Assembly: GCF_001719045.1 (NCBI RefSeq)
Contig: NZ_CP015423.1
Span: forward strand, 3,567,501-3,631,500
Reading direction: 5' to 3'
Length of the DNA stretch: 64,000 bases
Source of the DNA: Paenibacillus polymyxa
GTDB taxonomy: Bacteria > Bacillota > Bacilli > Paenibacillales > Paenibacillaceae
The notes under the pieces are model-generated. The model was not told the origin of the DNA and ran no database searches. It worked only from the letters and a program-made list of their open reading frames with translations. The position numbers were made by a program, and so were the translations under genes. Shown here in pieces: positions 1 through 8,738 of this stretch (positions are counted from its first letter, which is position 1; every line of letters starts with the position of its first letter).

Positions 1-444
1 TTGGAGAACGTCCTGGGGATGACTCTCATCGGAGAAGACGCAAATGCAGGCTACATCCGCTATCAGACGACAGGTGATTTGGGCAACCTGATCGACATTC
101 CGGTCAAAGATGTCCCGTGGGGGAATGGCGGCGCCGGTACGGTTCACCATATTGCCTGGCGCGCGCAGGATGATACGGAGCATCAGGCGTGGAACGAATG
201 GGTTCATCAGCATGGTTTTGGGACCAGTGGTATTGTAGATCGCCAATACTTCAATGCCGTATACTTCCGCGAGCGGGGCGGTATTTTATTCGAGATCGCA
301 ACCGATCCACCCGGATTTACCGTGGATGAGGAATTGAATGAGTTGGGACATAAGCTGATGCTGCCTGAATGGTATGAGCCTCAGCGTACCCAGATTGAGT
401 CTAACCTGGTTCCCATTGAACCTAGAGTATTAAAACAGGATTAA
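1..444 (+). CDS. VOC-family ring-cleaving dioxygenase-like protein, 3' part only
   Basis: This is the last 147 codons of a gene whose start lies before the window; the TTG at base 1 is simply an in-frame codon. The protein resembles the C-terminal module of glyoxalase/bleomycin-resistance (VOC) proteins of the MhqO/MhqA type, which bind a metal and open or handle quinone-like aromatic compounds. Visible cues are the metal-site motif VHHIAW at about residues 48-53 and the RGGILFEIATDPPGF stretch near residue 93, where the glutamate is the usual second ligand. It ends at TAA and is followed by a strong terminator. The family is clear; the substrate is not. Confidence 0.8.
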   Translation: MENVLGMTLIGEDANAGYIRYQTTGDLGNLIDIPVKDVPWGNGGAGTVHHIAWRAQDDTEHQAWNEWVHQHGFGTSGIVDRQYFNAVYFRERGGILFEIATDPPGFTVDEELNELGHKLMLPEWYEPQRTQIESNLVPIEPRVLKQD

Positions 445-475
445 TCTGTTTGATCCAAACAATCATATTAGAACG

Positions 476-523
476 AAAAAGGTCCAATGCGGGAAAATTT
501 CTACCGTCAATTGGACCTTTTTT
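476..523 (+). terminator. Rho-independent terminator
   Basis: An eight-base stem GGTCCAAT/ATTGGACC is flanked by A and T runs, so it can work in both directions. It sits between the dioxygenase-like gene and the 3' end of the convergent SNF2 gene. Confidence 0.85.
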
Positions 524-570
524 GCATGTGGAATTGTCATACTAACGTAAAAATAAGCGTGGAGAGTTGG

Positions 571-3500
571 CTAGATCATGAGCAGTTCACGGATCTCCAG
601 CTCGGTCAGTGCCGAAAGGGTTTCTTGTCCCGGCTGAATGACCTGGTCGATCATGTTTTTCTTTTTTTGTTGCAGCTCATACATTTTGTCCTCTACCGTA
701 CCTTGGGCGACGAGACGAATAACCTGCACGACTTTTTTCTGGCCCATTCGGTGTGCTCGGTTGGTAGCCTGCTCCTCTACAGCGGGATTCCACCACAGGT
801 CATACAAAATGACCGTATCTGCACCAGTGAGATTCAGGCCAGTGCCTCCTGCTTTTAGGGAAATCAGGAACAGCTCGCGTTCTCCTTCGTTGAAGCGACT
901 GCACAACTCGACTCGTTCCAGAGCAGGAGTCTGCCCATCCAGGTAAAAGTAGGACACCCCTTCTCGAGTAAGCTCGCGTCCGATCATTTGAAGCATTGTG
1001 GTGAACTGTGAAAAAATGAGCATCCGTTTCCCGGAGCTGAGACATTCCGTAATGATCTCCAACAGCTGTTCAAATTTGGCAGAGCTTCCCGTATATCCTT
1101 CGATGAACAAGCCCGGATGACAACAGAGCTGACGAAGTCGAGTCAGACCGGCGAGAATTTTAATCCGATTTTTCTGAAATCCTTCCTCGTTGAGATGCTT
1201 CAACGTTTCATGCTGAAGCTTGGCCAGATAGGCGGTGTACAGCTTTTTTTGATCTGGCAGAAGCCGGGATACCTGCACGGATTCGATTTTCTCCGGCAGC
1301 TCCTTGAGGACATCACTCTTAAGACGGCGCAGCAGAAACGGACGAACCCGCTTGGCGATCACATTTCGAGGCAGGTTGTGAAACGCTCTTTTCCCGCCGG
1401 GAAATAGCGCGGGAAATACAACGTCAAAGATGGACCACAGCTCTTCCAACGTATTTTCTACGGGCGTTCCTGTCAGGGCAAAACGGTAACGAGCTTTTAC
1501 ATCCTTAACAGCCTGTGCCGTCTGGGTGGCATGGTTCTTGAAAGCCTGCGCCTCGTCCAGAATGAGCGTATGAAACGATGGCTTGCTGTACACATCTGCA
1601 TCGCGCCGTAGCAGCGGATAGGACGTAATGACGACGTCATAACTGGCGGCATCCCGTATGATTCGGCCGCGTTCTTCCGGGCTGCCATCTGCGATAGTGA
1701 CGCGGACGTGTGGAGCAAATTTCTCCAGCTCATTCCGCCAGTTGTACACCAGTGATGCAGGGGACACGATCATGGCTGGAAGCTGCTGGCTGCGAATCTC
1801 CGGCAATACTGAGACGAGAAAGGCGATACTTTGCAGCGTTTTACCCAGCCCCATATCATCTGCCAAAATGCCCCCAAAACGGTAATGCGCCAATGTCTTA
1901 AGCCATTGAAAGCCGTAAACCTGATAATCTCTCAAGATTGGGGCAAGCATGTCTGGAACTGGAAAGTCGAGATGGTCTGGGTTGCGTATATTTTCCAGTA
2001 GCTGGCGAAAGGTTTTACCCAAAGTCAGATTTTTTCCATGATCGTGAGGATCAATTAAGTACAGTCCTTGCGTGACGGGAACACGAATTTGTGCTGCATC
2101 CAGATCACTTTTGCGGATACCTGTTTCATTCATGAACCGAATCAATTCCTTGTACTCCTCTGTTTCGAGCGGCAGCAAGGCACCATTCGGCAGACGGTGA
2201 TATTTCTGTTTTTCCTCTAACGATTTGAGCAGTTTGCGAATTTCCGGTTCCGGTATGCCCTCCATATCAAATTTAAATTCAAGCCAATCTGTACGTTCAT
2301 CCCACTCCGCGCGTATCCTTGGGGTAGGCAGAGTATTGTTTATTTTTGCTTTGACTGCACCTGTGGCATAGACGTCCAGCAGCTTTTCCAGTTGCGGAAC
2401 AGTATGATACAAAAAATCATACTCTGCATCTTCATCTTCCATAAAATATCCGCTATCTGTTCTAGCAAAGGAGCTATGCTCCATCAGCTCCAAAATCCGC
2501 TGCTCCTGTTCCCCATCACGTATCAGAATTCGGTCGATACCAGGCGTTCGTGCATCTGTTTCCAGCGGGTTGATGATGATATCCCCATATTGGAACTCCA
2601 GCCCTGCCAGCACCTTGTCTCTTACCCGGTCCAGATATAGCTTTGCCTTCAATGGCTGCTGTGTGACCCGATCTGAGACGGACCGAGTCATATGAACACG
2701 TCCGAGCTTCATTAACCCGGGTACAACCTTGTCCATAAAAGATTCCATCTGCTCTGGCGCAATCTGAACTTTTCGCCTGTGGTGTACTTCTACCATCCGT
2801 TTTAGCTCGGACAAACGCCGTAAGGGATCGGCTTTCTGTTTGACAAGCTTGCCATCGGCAATGACGACACCATAGTCTTCCATGATGGTCAAGTCATCCA
2901 ATCCTTGAATGCTTAGCTGGTAGCCTTCGATTTCAGCCTCATCAAATTCAAATTGCAGCGGAAGCATCAGGTCGGACTGGGGAATACCCTCGCTCATGTT
3001 TCCGTGAATTTCAAAGTAGACGCCCTGTGCTGCTGTCAGCAAGGGGAGCAGCTTTTCCCAAGCCGCAGGCGGGATGAGGAGCATTCGCTCGCCGCTCATA
3101 TGACTACTGGAAGATGAATACGTGCCTGAGGTTTCCCGAATCATACGCTCATGGTGGCACACCTGGGATAATTGCTGGAGAATAGCGTCATGTTCAGGAC
3201 GGAAGCGGTACAACTCAGGCTCGTACGAGAAGCTTTTCGTGAACATGTAGCTATCCCCACGGTCAATACTATCCAGAAACGGACGAATTTTCTGCACGAT
3301 ATATAATCGTTTGGGCCCAGCCTTCATTTCCACACCAAACATATATTTTTGGTAACCGTAGGCAAAAGGCCGGATGATGAACTGAAAATCCAAGACCGCG
3401 CGAGTATCCAGCAGGGTTGGTGTGCTGCGAAGCGGTCGCTTGCGGTCAAATAGTTTTAACATACTGTCGGTCAGCTGGAGATCGCCTCGTGTGATGTCAG

Positions 3501-3930
3501 AGGATCGTGCCGTTCTAGCAGTGTGATCATATGGAGCATCTGTAGATGTGTACATCCCGTCTGAATCCATGCTTCCTGCTGTATCTGGGGCAGTACCGGG
3601 ATGAAGCCTGGAGGCATAGGAGCGCACAGACAGACTTTTTCCACGGCGTATATCATGGGCGTTAAGGAGAACAGCTGCGATATGTTTACAATATCGTCCG
3701 GTGTTCTGAAATGTGCTACAGGTGCATTCTGCTCGGATACTTCCATTGGATCGGATCATCGCCGCAACAGCATAAAAGCTGCTTCCTTTGACCGTAGCTT
3801 CGTACACACCTTCATCATGATCTATTTGTGTAAAGGCCACTCTTTTGGCCCGGTAATAGGCATCCCCGTCGTCATAAGCAGCTTGACTGCATAGTTGTCT
3901 GATGGCTCGCCGGGTAAGTTCAAAACTCAT
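571..3930 (-). CDS. SNF2-family DEAD/DEAH-type helicase with SWIM zinc finger
   Basis: A 1119-residue Swi2/Snf2 ATPase, probably a DNA translocase that remodels protein-DNA complexes. An N-terminal SWIM finger uses Cys69, Cys71, Cys81 and His83. A long middle region resembles the bacterial SNF2-associated domain. The ATPase core follows: Walker A DDMGLGKT near residue 690, DEAQ near 790, and helicase motif VI (RAHRMGQ) near 1059. The start ATG follows AAAGGA at good spacing. It is a single-gene unit convergent with the upstream gene. Such proteins are common in Bacillales and their cellular role is poorly defined. The domain assignment is firm; the biological function is open. Confidence 0.93.
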   Translation of the reverse strand: MSFELTRRAIRQLCSQAAYDDGDAYYRAKRVAFTQIDHDEGVYEATVKGSSFYAVAAMIRSNGSIRAECTCSTFQNTGRYCKHIAAVLLNAHDIRRGKSLSVRSYASRLHPGTAPDTAGSMDSDGMYTSTDAPYDHTARTARSSDITRGDLQLTDSMLKLFDRKRPLRSTPTLLDTRAVLDFQFIIRPFAYGYQKYMFGVEMKAGPKRLYIVQKIRPFLDSIDRGDSYMFTKSFSYEPELYRFRPEHDAILQQLSQVCHHERMIRETSGTYSSSSSHMSGERMLLIPPAAWEKLLPLLTAAQGVYFEIHGNMSEGIPQSDLMLPLQFEFDEAEIEGYQLSIQGLDDLTIMEDYGVVIADGKLVKQKADPLRRLSELKRMVEVHHRRKVQIAPEQMESFMDKVVPGLMKLGRVHMTRSVSDRVTQQPLKAKLYLDRVRDKVLAGLEFQYGDIIINPLETDARTPGIDRILIRDGEQEQRILELMEHSSFARTDSGYFMEDEDAEYDFLYHTVPQLEKLLDVYATGAVKAKINNTLPTPRIRAEWDERTDWLEFKFDMEGIPEPEIRKLLKSLEEKQKYHRLPNGALLPLETEEYKELIRFMNETGIRKSDLDAAQIRVPVTQGLYLIDPHDHGKNLTLGKTFRQLLENIRNPDHLDFPVPDMLAPILRDYQVYGFQWLKTLAHYRFGGILADDMGLGKTLQSIAFLVSVLPEIRSQQLPAMIVSPASLVYNWRNELEKFAPHVRVTIADGSPEERGRIIRDAASYDVVITSYPLLRRDADVYSKPSFHTLILDEAQAFKNHATQTAQAVKDVKARYRFALTGTPVENTLEELWSIFDVVFPALFPGGKRAFHNLPRNVIAKRVRPFLLRRLKSDVLKELPEKIESVQVSRLLPDQKKLYTAYLAKLQHETLKHLNEEGFQKNRIKILAGLTRLRQLCCHPGLFIEGYTGSSAKFEQLLEIITECLSSGKRMLIFSQFTTMLQMIGRELTREGVSYFYLDGQTPALERVELCSRFNEGERELFLISLKAGGTGLNLTGADTVILYDLWWNPAVEEQATNRAHRMGQKKVVQVIRLVAQGTVEDKMYELQQKKKNMIDQVIQPGQETLSALTELEIRELLMI

Positions 3931-4088
3931 GATTCGTAATCCTTTCTTGGGTTATTCCGTTTTCTTACATGATAACAGAACAGACAGGAGGATGGACACT
4001 TGGGTGCTTATCTGTGGGTTAGAGAAGTTTTTACAAGCTGCACATAGCAGGATACAATGGAAGTGTTAAAGAAAGGAGACGGATACCT

Positions 4089-5177
4089 TTGCAAAATGAA
4101 GAGAAAAAGACCGATTCCAAGTCCGGCTCATCCAAATGGTACCTTGGTAGTGCAGCAGCATTGCTTCTTCTGAAAGGCAAGTCGTTACTTGCCCTTTTAA
4201 AATTCAGTAAATTTGGCGGTGCGCTGATATCTATGGCGATAACGATTAGCACATATGCGATCATTTACCCGTGGGGATTTGCGGTCGGATTCGTGTTGCT
4301 GTTGTTTGTGCATGAGCTGGGACATGTATGGGCTGCCAAGCGCAAGGGGCTTCCCGTGTCAGCACCGTTATTTATTCCTTTTCTCGGTGCGCTGATCACA
4401 ATGAAACGGCAACCTTTGGATGCGCAGACAGAGGCTTATGTAGCCATGGGCGGCCCGTTACTGGGGACGGTTGGGGCTATGGCGGTATACGCAGGAGCCT
4501 ATGCAACAGACAGTCCCCTGTTGTATGCGCTCTCGTATGTCGGCTTTTTCCTGAACCTGATCAACCTGCTGCCGATTCATCCGCTCGACGGAGGACGGAT
4601 TTCCACGGCAGTGACGCGTTGGCTGTGGCTGGTGGGCTTATTGGGTGGAATTGTAGTCGTAGTATATTTAAAATCCTTTTTATTTTTCTTCATATGGGCG
4701 TTCTTTGCCTACGATTTGTACAAAAAATATGTTAAACGCAATAAAGGAGAGGTCAAGATCCAATCCTTTTTGCAAAAGCCGCTGGTGAACGTACAGCATC
4801 TGTATGAGCAAGGATATCCACTGCCCGGACCGGAGCACACACGCAGATTATCCTTTAATACCTACTCGGATTTGGAGGGGCAGCAATATGTGACGGTGTA
4901 TATGGAAAGTTTGGATGTGGGGCAGACACTTAAGCTGCCGCAGCAGTGTCTTGTCCAGCATGTATGGCTGAACGGTGTGGAACATATACCGACGCCGGAT
5001 GCGTACCAGCTCAGATTGCTGTGTGGGATTGATTACATTCCGTTTGAAAATGATAAATATTACGAAGTGCCCGCATCATCGCGCTGGAAATTTGGCATCA
5101 GTTACTTAGCTTTGGCCGTATTCCTAATGGGGATGATGTATGTGGTGCACCAGCATATAGGGGATATTAGGCTGTGA
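4089..5177 (+). CDS. Site-2 protease family (M50) membrane metalloprotease
   Basis: A 362-residue integral membrane protein of the M50 family, which cuts substrates within or near the membrane. The zinc motif HELGH is at residues 75-79 and the third-ligand motif HPLDGGR has its Asp at about 167. Both lie within predicted membrane segments, and a further hydrophobic segment closes the C-terminus. About 120 residues between the core and the last segment look soluble. The start is TTG, preceded by GAAAGGAG at suitable spacing. It stands alone between an oppositely directed gene and a terminator. No substrate can be inferred from the neighbours. Confidence 0.88.
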   Translation: MQNEEKKTDSKSGSSKWYLGSAAALLLLKGKSLLALLKFSKFGGALISMAITISTYAIIYPWGFAVGFVLLLFVHELGHVWAAKRKGLPVSAPLFIPFLGALITMKRQPLDAQTEAYVAMGGPLLGTVGAMAVYAGAYATDSPLLYALSYVGFFLNLINLLPIHPLDGGRISTAVTRWLWLVGLLGGIVVVVYLKSFLFFFIWAFFAYDLYKKYVKRNKGEVKIQSFLQKPLVNVQHLYEQGYPLPGPEHTRRLSFNTYSDLEGQQYVTVYMESLDVGQTLKLPQQCLVQHVWLNGVEHIPTPDAYQLRLLCGIDYIPFENDKYYEVPASSRWKFGISYLALAVFLMGMMYVVHQHIGDIRL

Positions 5178-5249
5178 TCTGAATAATGAGTGCTTGGTCA
5201 AGATTTTAGATCATTAAGGCAACGGTACAGCTTATAGAAAATAGAGACA

Positions 5250-5293
5250 AAAGAGCGCGACAACCGCGATATTCGGTGTCACGCTCTTTTTTT
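5250..5293 (+). terminator. Bidirectional Rho-independent terminator
   Basis: Arms AAAGAGCG and CGCTCTTT, extended by GACA/TGTC after one mismatch, are followed by seven or eight T. It separates the convergent M50 protease and AraC genes. Confidence 0.85.
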
Positions 5294-5329
5294 GGTTGAA
5301 TAACACGGTGGAGCTTTTGCTATCCGTCC

Positions 5330-6250
5330 TTATATCTTAATCCTTTGTTCATCAGTAATCGGTTTTAACGTCTGGCGGTATTTAAGTGGGCTGGTGCCTG
5401 TCCAGCGCTTGAACTGTCTGCTGAAATGAGCCAGACTGGAGTATCCGAGCAGGGAAGCTACCTTGTTGAGTGGCAGATTGGCCTGCTGGATCAGCACTTT
5501 AGCCTCATGCAGTTTGGTCTCCGATAGATAGTGACGTGGAGAATAACCGTATACCTTACGGAACACTTCTTGGGCATAGCCGGGACTGATCCCGAGGGAA
5601 GCCGCCACATCTTCAAGACGGAACGCTTGCTCGCCAGATTCATCTTCCCGATAAGGCTTAAACCTTGATTGAATGGCTTCCATGATGGCCTTGGCATATT
5701 GAACGGATGAAGGCGCAATTCTGGGCTCCAAACCGGTAGATATCATTTGCGAGAATATCCCGAATAGCTCAAATAAGGCAATTTGCATACGAAAACGGTC
5801 TGCTGTCGTATATTCTCCGCTTTCTTGCACCATGCCAATCCAGCTATGGACGACCTTTTGCAGCTTGGTATTCGTTTCAGTACCCACTGGAAAAAAGAGC
5901 TGATTGCTCTTAATCATTTCCTGACGGAACAATGGATCATCGACATTAAAATGAGAGCTAAAATAGTACATGCCGTTTGGGGAAACACATTGACTCACAT
6001 GCTTGAAACCCGGCGGAATAATTAAAATATCACCTTCCCCAACCGAATATACGTTATTTTCCATAATCGTTTCCTGACGACCTTCTAAAATGAGTGCAAT
6101 TTCAAAACCGATATGAGATTCCTCCGGCATGCACCAATCCGCTTGGACCCGGTGAATATGGGCGCCAAAAAATTTCACATTCCAGTCAATAATGGGCAGC
6201 CATTGGCAATCATGAAATAGAGCTGGATCAACATCAGGATTTAATATCAT
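5330..6250 (-). CDS. AraC-family regulator with cupin sensor domain
   Basis: A 306-residue regulator. The N-terminal half is a cupin-like ligand domain (for example the VGEGDILIIPPGFKHVS strand pattern near residues 67-83). The C-terminal 100 residues hold two AraC helix-turn-helix motifs, ending in the signature LLGYSSLAHFSRQFKRWTG. The start ATG follows GAAGGTGAT. It is transcribed away from the beta-galactosidase gene, with a permease remnant between them. It therefore probably controls the GH42 gene in response to a beta-galactoside or a derived sugar. That role is inferred from position only. Confidence 0.9.
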   Translation of the reverse strand: MILNPDVDPALFHDCQWLPIIDWNVKFFGAHIHRVQADWCMPEESHIGFEIALILEGRQETIMENNVYSVGEGDILIIPPGFKHVSQCVSPNGMYYFSSHFNVDDPLFRQEMIKSNQLFFPVGTETNTKLQKVVHSWIGMVQESGEYTTADRFRMQIALFELFGIFSQMISTGLEPRIAPSSVQYAKAIMEAIQSRFKPYREDESGEQAFRLEDVAASLGISPGYAQEVFRKVYGYSPRHYLSETKLHEAKVLIQQANLPLNKVASLLGYSSLAHFSRQFKRWTGTSPLKYRQTLKPITDEQRIKI

Positions 6251-6367
6251 CAGATCACCTTCGATTAGGGCAAATTTTACACCGCTTAGACAATCTCATT
6301 GTATCTAACATTTAACTATAATAAAAGAGCGTTTACAAATGCTATAGTATAAGCTTTTATATATAAA

Positions 6368-6381
6368 AGAAAGCGCTTGCT
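6368..6381 (+). promoter_or_regulatory. Possible cre box (CcpA site)
   Basis: The 14-mer AGAAAGCGCTTGCT has the AAGCGCTT core of CcpA sites but departs from the TGWAANCGNTNWCA consensus at three positions. It lies in the divergent region before the permease remnant and the GH42 gene, where glucose repression would be expected. It is a weak match. Confidence 0.35.
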
Positions 6382-6383
6382 CT

Positions 6384-6557
6384 GATATTTATACGGATTA
6401 TGTTGGCATATCTGTTTCTATTATCGGTACTTTATTCGTACTAGCCCGTATATGGGATGCACTTAGCGCTCCGATCTTCAGCGTGATCATTGACCGGGCC
6501 AATCTAAAGGGCGGCTTGGTTCGTCTATATCTTGCACTTCGGAGCGACTGGAATTGA
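6384..6557 (+). pseudogene. Remnant of a GPH-family (MelB/LacS-type) sugar permease
   Basis: An open stretch of 57 codons without a usable start. Its translation (DIYTDYVGIS, then IIGTLFVLARIWDALSAPI) matches the second and third membrane segments of glycoside-pentoside-hexuronide:cation symporters such as MelB, including the YTD, GTLF and ARIWDA landmarks. After a DRAN stretch, where intact proteins continue with a GKFRP-like motif, the similarity fades and the frame ends at TGA. The other roughly 400 residues of a normal permease are missing. It lies directly before the beta-galactosidase gene and was probably its partner transporter before a deletion. Confidence 0.75.
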
Positions 6558-6598
6558 ATTTTGCAAAATCCTGATGAACCTAATTGGAGGACGACTTG

Positions 6599-8605
6599 AT
6601 GAAAAAGCTACTGTACGGTGTTGCCTATTATGATGAGTATATGCCTTATGACCGTTTGGACCAAGATATTCAAATGATGAAGGATGCGGGCATCAATGTG
6701 GTGCGGATTGCCGAATCTACTTGGAGTACGCATGAACCGCAAAATGGCGTGTTTGATTTTACCTCTGTGGATCGGGTGCTGGACGCCATGCATAAGGCGG
6801 GCATTGAAGTCATTGTGGGGACGCCCACCTATGCCGTACCCACATGGCTGGTGAAAGAGCATCCTGATGTATTGGCGACAACGCCTCAAGGTCCGGGCAA
6901 ATATGGAGCTCGCCAGATTATGGACATTACGAACCCGGTGTACCTGTTTCATGCCGAGCGAATCATACGCAAGCTGATTGGGCGGGTGAGTCAGCATCCG
7001 GCGGTTATTGGCTTTCAGACGGATAACGAGACGAAGCATTACAACACGAGCGGGCCCAATGTGCAATTGCAATTTGTAAAGTATCTGCGGGAGCGGTTCG
7101 AATCGCTGGAGGAGCTTAACCGCAAATTTGGTCTGGATTACTGGAGTAATCGCATCAATAGCTGGGAGGACTTTCCTTCGGTGGTCGGAACGATTAATGG
7201 AAGTTTGGGCGCAGCCTTTTCCCAATTCCAGCGCAAGCTGGTGACGGACTTTCTGGCATGGCAGGTCGCGCTGGTGAAGGAATATAAGCGGGAGGACCAA
7301 TTTGTTACGCAAAACTTTGATTTTGCGTGGAAAGGCTATTCCTTTGGCATTCAGCCGGATGTGGACCATTTTGCGGCATCGCATACCTTTGATGTGACTG
7401 GGGTGGATATTTACCATCCATCACAGGATGACCTGACTGGCATTGAAATTTCCTTCGGTGGCGATGTAGCGCGTTCGACGAAGAATAACAACTATCTAGT
7501 GCTGGAAACGGAAGCGCAGGCCTTTACCCACTGGGTTCCCTATCCGGGGCAATTGCGTCTGCAAGCGTTCAGCCATCTGGCTTCCGGGGCCAATATGGTG
7601 GCATACTGGCACTGGCATTCCATCCATAATTCCTTCGAAACCTACTGGAAGGGTCTGCTGAGCCATGATTTTGAGCCGAATCCAGTGTATGAGGAAGCAC
7701 AGACCATAGGGAAGGATTTTGCAAGATTGTCTCCACATCTGGTCAACTTGAAAAAGAAAAATAAAACGGCGATTCTGGTCAGTAACGAAGCATTGACGTC
7801 GATTGACTGGTTTAAATTTAATATGAGTAGCCCGTTAAATTACAATGATATCGTACGTCGTTTGTATGACGAGTTGTATAAACTGAATATCGGGACGGAT
7901 ATCGTTCATCCAGGTACAGAATCGTTTGAAGACTATGATCTCTTGATCGTCCCGGTCCTCTATTCTGCCCCAGACGCACTACTGGAGAAGCTGAACCGAT
8001 ATGTGGAGAAAGGTGGTCATGTGGTATACACATTCCGAAGCGGATTTACCGACGAGCATGTGCAGGTAAGAACGTCCCGGCAGCCGGGCGTGATTAGCGA
8101 AGCCTGCGGCATTCATTACAGCTTGTTCGTGGAGCCCAAGAAGGTGACGCTTAAGAATAATCCTTTTGAGGTGGCACCGGAGGACAATCAGGTAGATACG
8201 TGGATGGAGCTGATTACCCCGACGACCGCCGAAGTGTTGGCCTATTACGATCACCCGCATTGGGGAAAATATGCCGCGATTACGCAAAACCGCTATGGTC
8301 AGGGAACAGCGACCTACATCGGCTGTGTCGTCAGTCCGGCGGTCATCCGTGAACTATTTAGCTCGGTAGCCAAAAAGGCAGGAGTATGGGGACTGGATCA
8401 GGAAGCGTCTTATCCGATCATTGTTAAATCCGGCACGAATGAGCTGGGACGGACAATCCGGTACTATTTTAACTATTCCGAACAAGCAGGCTCGGTGGTA
8501 TATCCGCATGAGGACGGCAAGGAGCTGATTGGGGAGCATGCGGTTACCCAAGGACAAACGCTTACATTAGAGCCTTGGGGTGTTATAATTATCGAAGAAG
8601 CGTAA
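6599..8605 (+). CDS. Beta-galactosidase, glycoside hydrolase family 42
   Basis: A 668-residue GH42 enzyme that releases beta-linked galactose from short oligosaccharides. It has no signal peptide, so it acts in the cytoplasm. The catalytic acid/base is Glu144 in the TDNETKH motif, and the nucleophile is probably Glu303 in VLETEAQ. A trimerisation-like domain and a C-terminal beta domain follow, as usual for the family. ATG 6599 is chosen because GGAGG lies eight bases before it; the TTG at 6584 overlaps that site. Upstream are a permease remnant and a divergent AraC regulator. Downstream are a YesM/YesN pair and an ABC importer that may now bring in the substrate. Confidence 0.93.
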   Translation: MKKLLYGVAYYDEYMPYDRLDQDIQMMKDAGINVVRIAESTWSTHEPQNGVFDFTSVDRVLDAMHKAGIEVIVGTPTYAVPTWLVKEHPDVLATTPQGPGKYGARQIMDITNPVYLFHAERIIRKLIGRVSQHPAVIGFQTDNETKHYNTSGPNVQLQFVKYLRERFESLEELNRKFGLDYWSNRINSWEDFPSVVGTINGSLGAAFSQFQRKLVTDFLAWQVALVKEYKREDQFVTQNFDFAWKGYSFGIQPDVDHFAASHTFDVTGVDIYHPSQDDLTGIEISFGGDVARSTKNNNYLVLETEAQAFTHWVPYPGQLRLQAFSHLASGANMVAYWHWHSIHNSFETYWKGLLSHDFEPNPVYEEAQTIGKDFARLSPHLVNLKKKNKTAILVSNEALTSIDWFKFNMSSPLNYNDIVRRLYDELYKLNIGTDIVHPGTESFEDYDLLIVPVLYSAPDALLEKLNRYVEKGGHVVYTFRSGFTDEHVQVRTSRQPGVISEACGIHYSLFVEPKKVTLKNNPFEVAPEDNQVDTWMELITPTTAEVLAYYDHPHWGKYAAITQNRYGQGTATYIGCVVSPAVIRELFSSVAKKAGVWGLDQEASYPIIVKSGTNELGRTIRYYFNYSEQAGSVVYPHEDGKELIGEHAVTQGQTLTLEPWGVIIIEEA

Positions 8606-8681
8606 ATGATGAACAATGAGCCGAAACCGACTCACGAATAATATCATATAGGTATTCTCCGGGAGTATCCGGTACATGAAG

Positions 8682-8708
8682 CGCCCCTGCGAATTGCGGG
8701 GCGTTTTC
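8682..8708 (+). terminator. Probable Rho-independent terminator
   Basis: A GC-rich stem CGCCCC/GGGGCG is followed by four T, 76 bases after the GH42 stop and just before the ribosome site of the sensor kinase gene. Confidence 0.65.
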
Positions 8709-8738
8709 GCATATGGCTGAATAGAGGAGTGCATCGCT

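Noticed and set aside
6608..7417. A 269-codon open frame antisense to the beta-galactosidase gene.
   Set aside because: It lies wholly within the GH42 gene, has no ribosome site, and its low-complexity basic translation resembles no family. It is a shadow of codon bias.
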